From positions 22,370,144 to 22,434,143 of the forward strand of contig CP099849.1 of assembly GCA_030062745.1 (NCBI GenBank): a stretch of DNA of 64,000 bases. The letters run 5' to 3'. This document shows, piece by piece, positions 63,641 through 64,000 of the stretch. Position 1 is the first letter of the stretch; every line of letters starts with the position of its first letter. The position numbers were made by a program, and so were the translations under genes. The DNA comes from Capitulum mitella (taxonomy: Eukaryota > Arthropoda > Thecostraca > Pollicipedomorpha > Pollicipedidae). Under the pieces are notes generated by a model, which saw nothing but the letters and a program-made list of their open reading frames with translations, was not told where the DNA came from and ran no database searches.

Positions 63641-64000
63641 TGGGAAGCCCAATGTAGTTTCCGACTGGCACTCTTTTCCGTGGTAGCGAACCCGTTCAGG
63701 ACACGATGGTGTGACCGGCCGATCGGGGATACCCCAACTCGTACTTCAGTGCTCCAGTTGTCGGTGGTTTACTGAAATCGTGTTCAACGCCATGTTGCCG
63801 GAGTAAGCGATCACTGCGAACTGTTACGTAGCCCCTGATACTCAGGAAACCAATGCAACTTTCAGCGGACGGTGGTGGTTTTGCTAGTGCCGCATCACAC
63901 TATGTACTTTCTTGCGGTGATAATGTTTTGATGCTGTCACGAGACGGGCCGCACCGCTTTATGTGGCGGGGCGACCTGGCATAAACTCCACCGCCCTCAT

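Overview
The window is nuclear DNA from an animal with introns. Introns follow GT-AG rules, exons are short, dinucleotide repeats are long, and several cut-and-paste transposon relics are present. The SSR3 protein resembles arthropod versions most closely as I remember the family, so an arthropod, possibly a crustacean, is my best guess. This is inference; no search was run. Layout: the first 28 kb holds three housekeeping genes, all on the + strand, head to tail. (1) The 3' part of GTPBP10, an Obg-family GTPase, has five exons from 2599 to 5425; its first exon or exons lie left of the window. (2) SSR3, the gamma subunit of the translocon-associated protein complex, is complete: four exons, 7592-10824, 187 residues. 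(3) KPNB1, importin beta-1, is complete: 16 coding exons, 14907-26950, about 885 residues. The last 36 kb (28-64 kb) holds no gene I can name. I see four isolated open segments with plausible splice sites or starts on the + strand (37929, 43366, 52353, 57483) that could be exons of one or more unidentified genes. Many GC- and CpG-rich blocks of a few hundred bases are scattered among them and look regulatory or promoter-like. Mobile elements: two short hAT-type MITEs with 8-bp target duplications (6194-6417 and 12914-13185), a 1.19-kb piggyBac-like element bounded by TTAA (46920-48109), a dead Tc1/mariner element with a DD34E catalytic layout (38465-39827), a tRNA-derived SINE-like copy inside an SSR3 intron (about 9691-9960) and a retroelement 3' tail on the - strand (about 54836-54990). 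Main observations: KPNB1 carries one extra base just before the splice donor of exon 8, which breaks the frame unless an upstream in-frame acceptor is used. A perfect 73-bp tandem duplication copies the exon 7 donor of the same gene. CpG is sharply depleted in the upstream introns of all three genes but not in their 3' exons or in the intergenic DNA, which fits the footprint of germline gene-body methylation. The three genes serve unrelated steps (mitochondrial ribosome assembly, protein entry into the ER, nuclear import); I see no sign that they are linked beyond sharing a strand and a housekeeping role.
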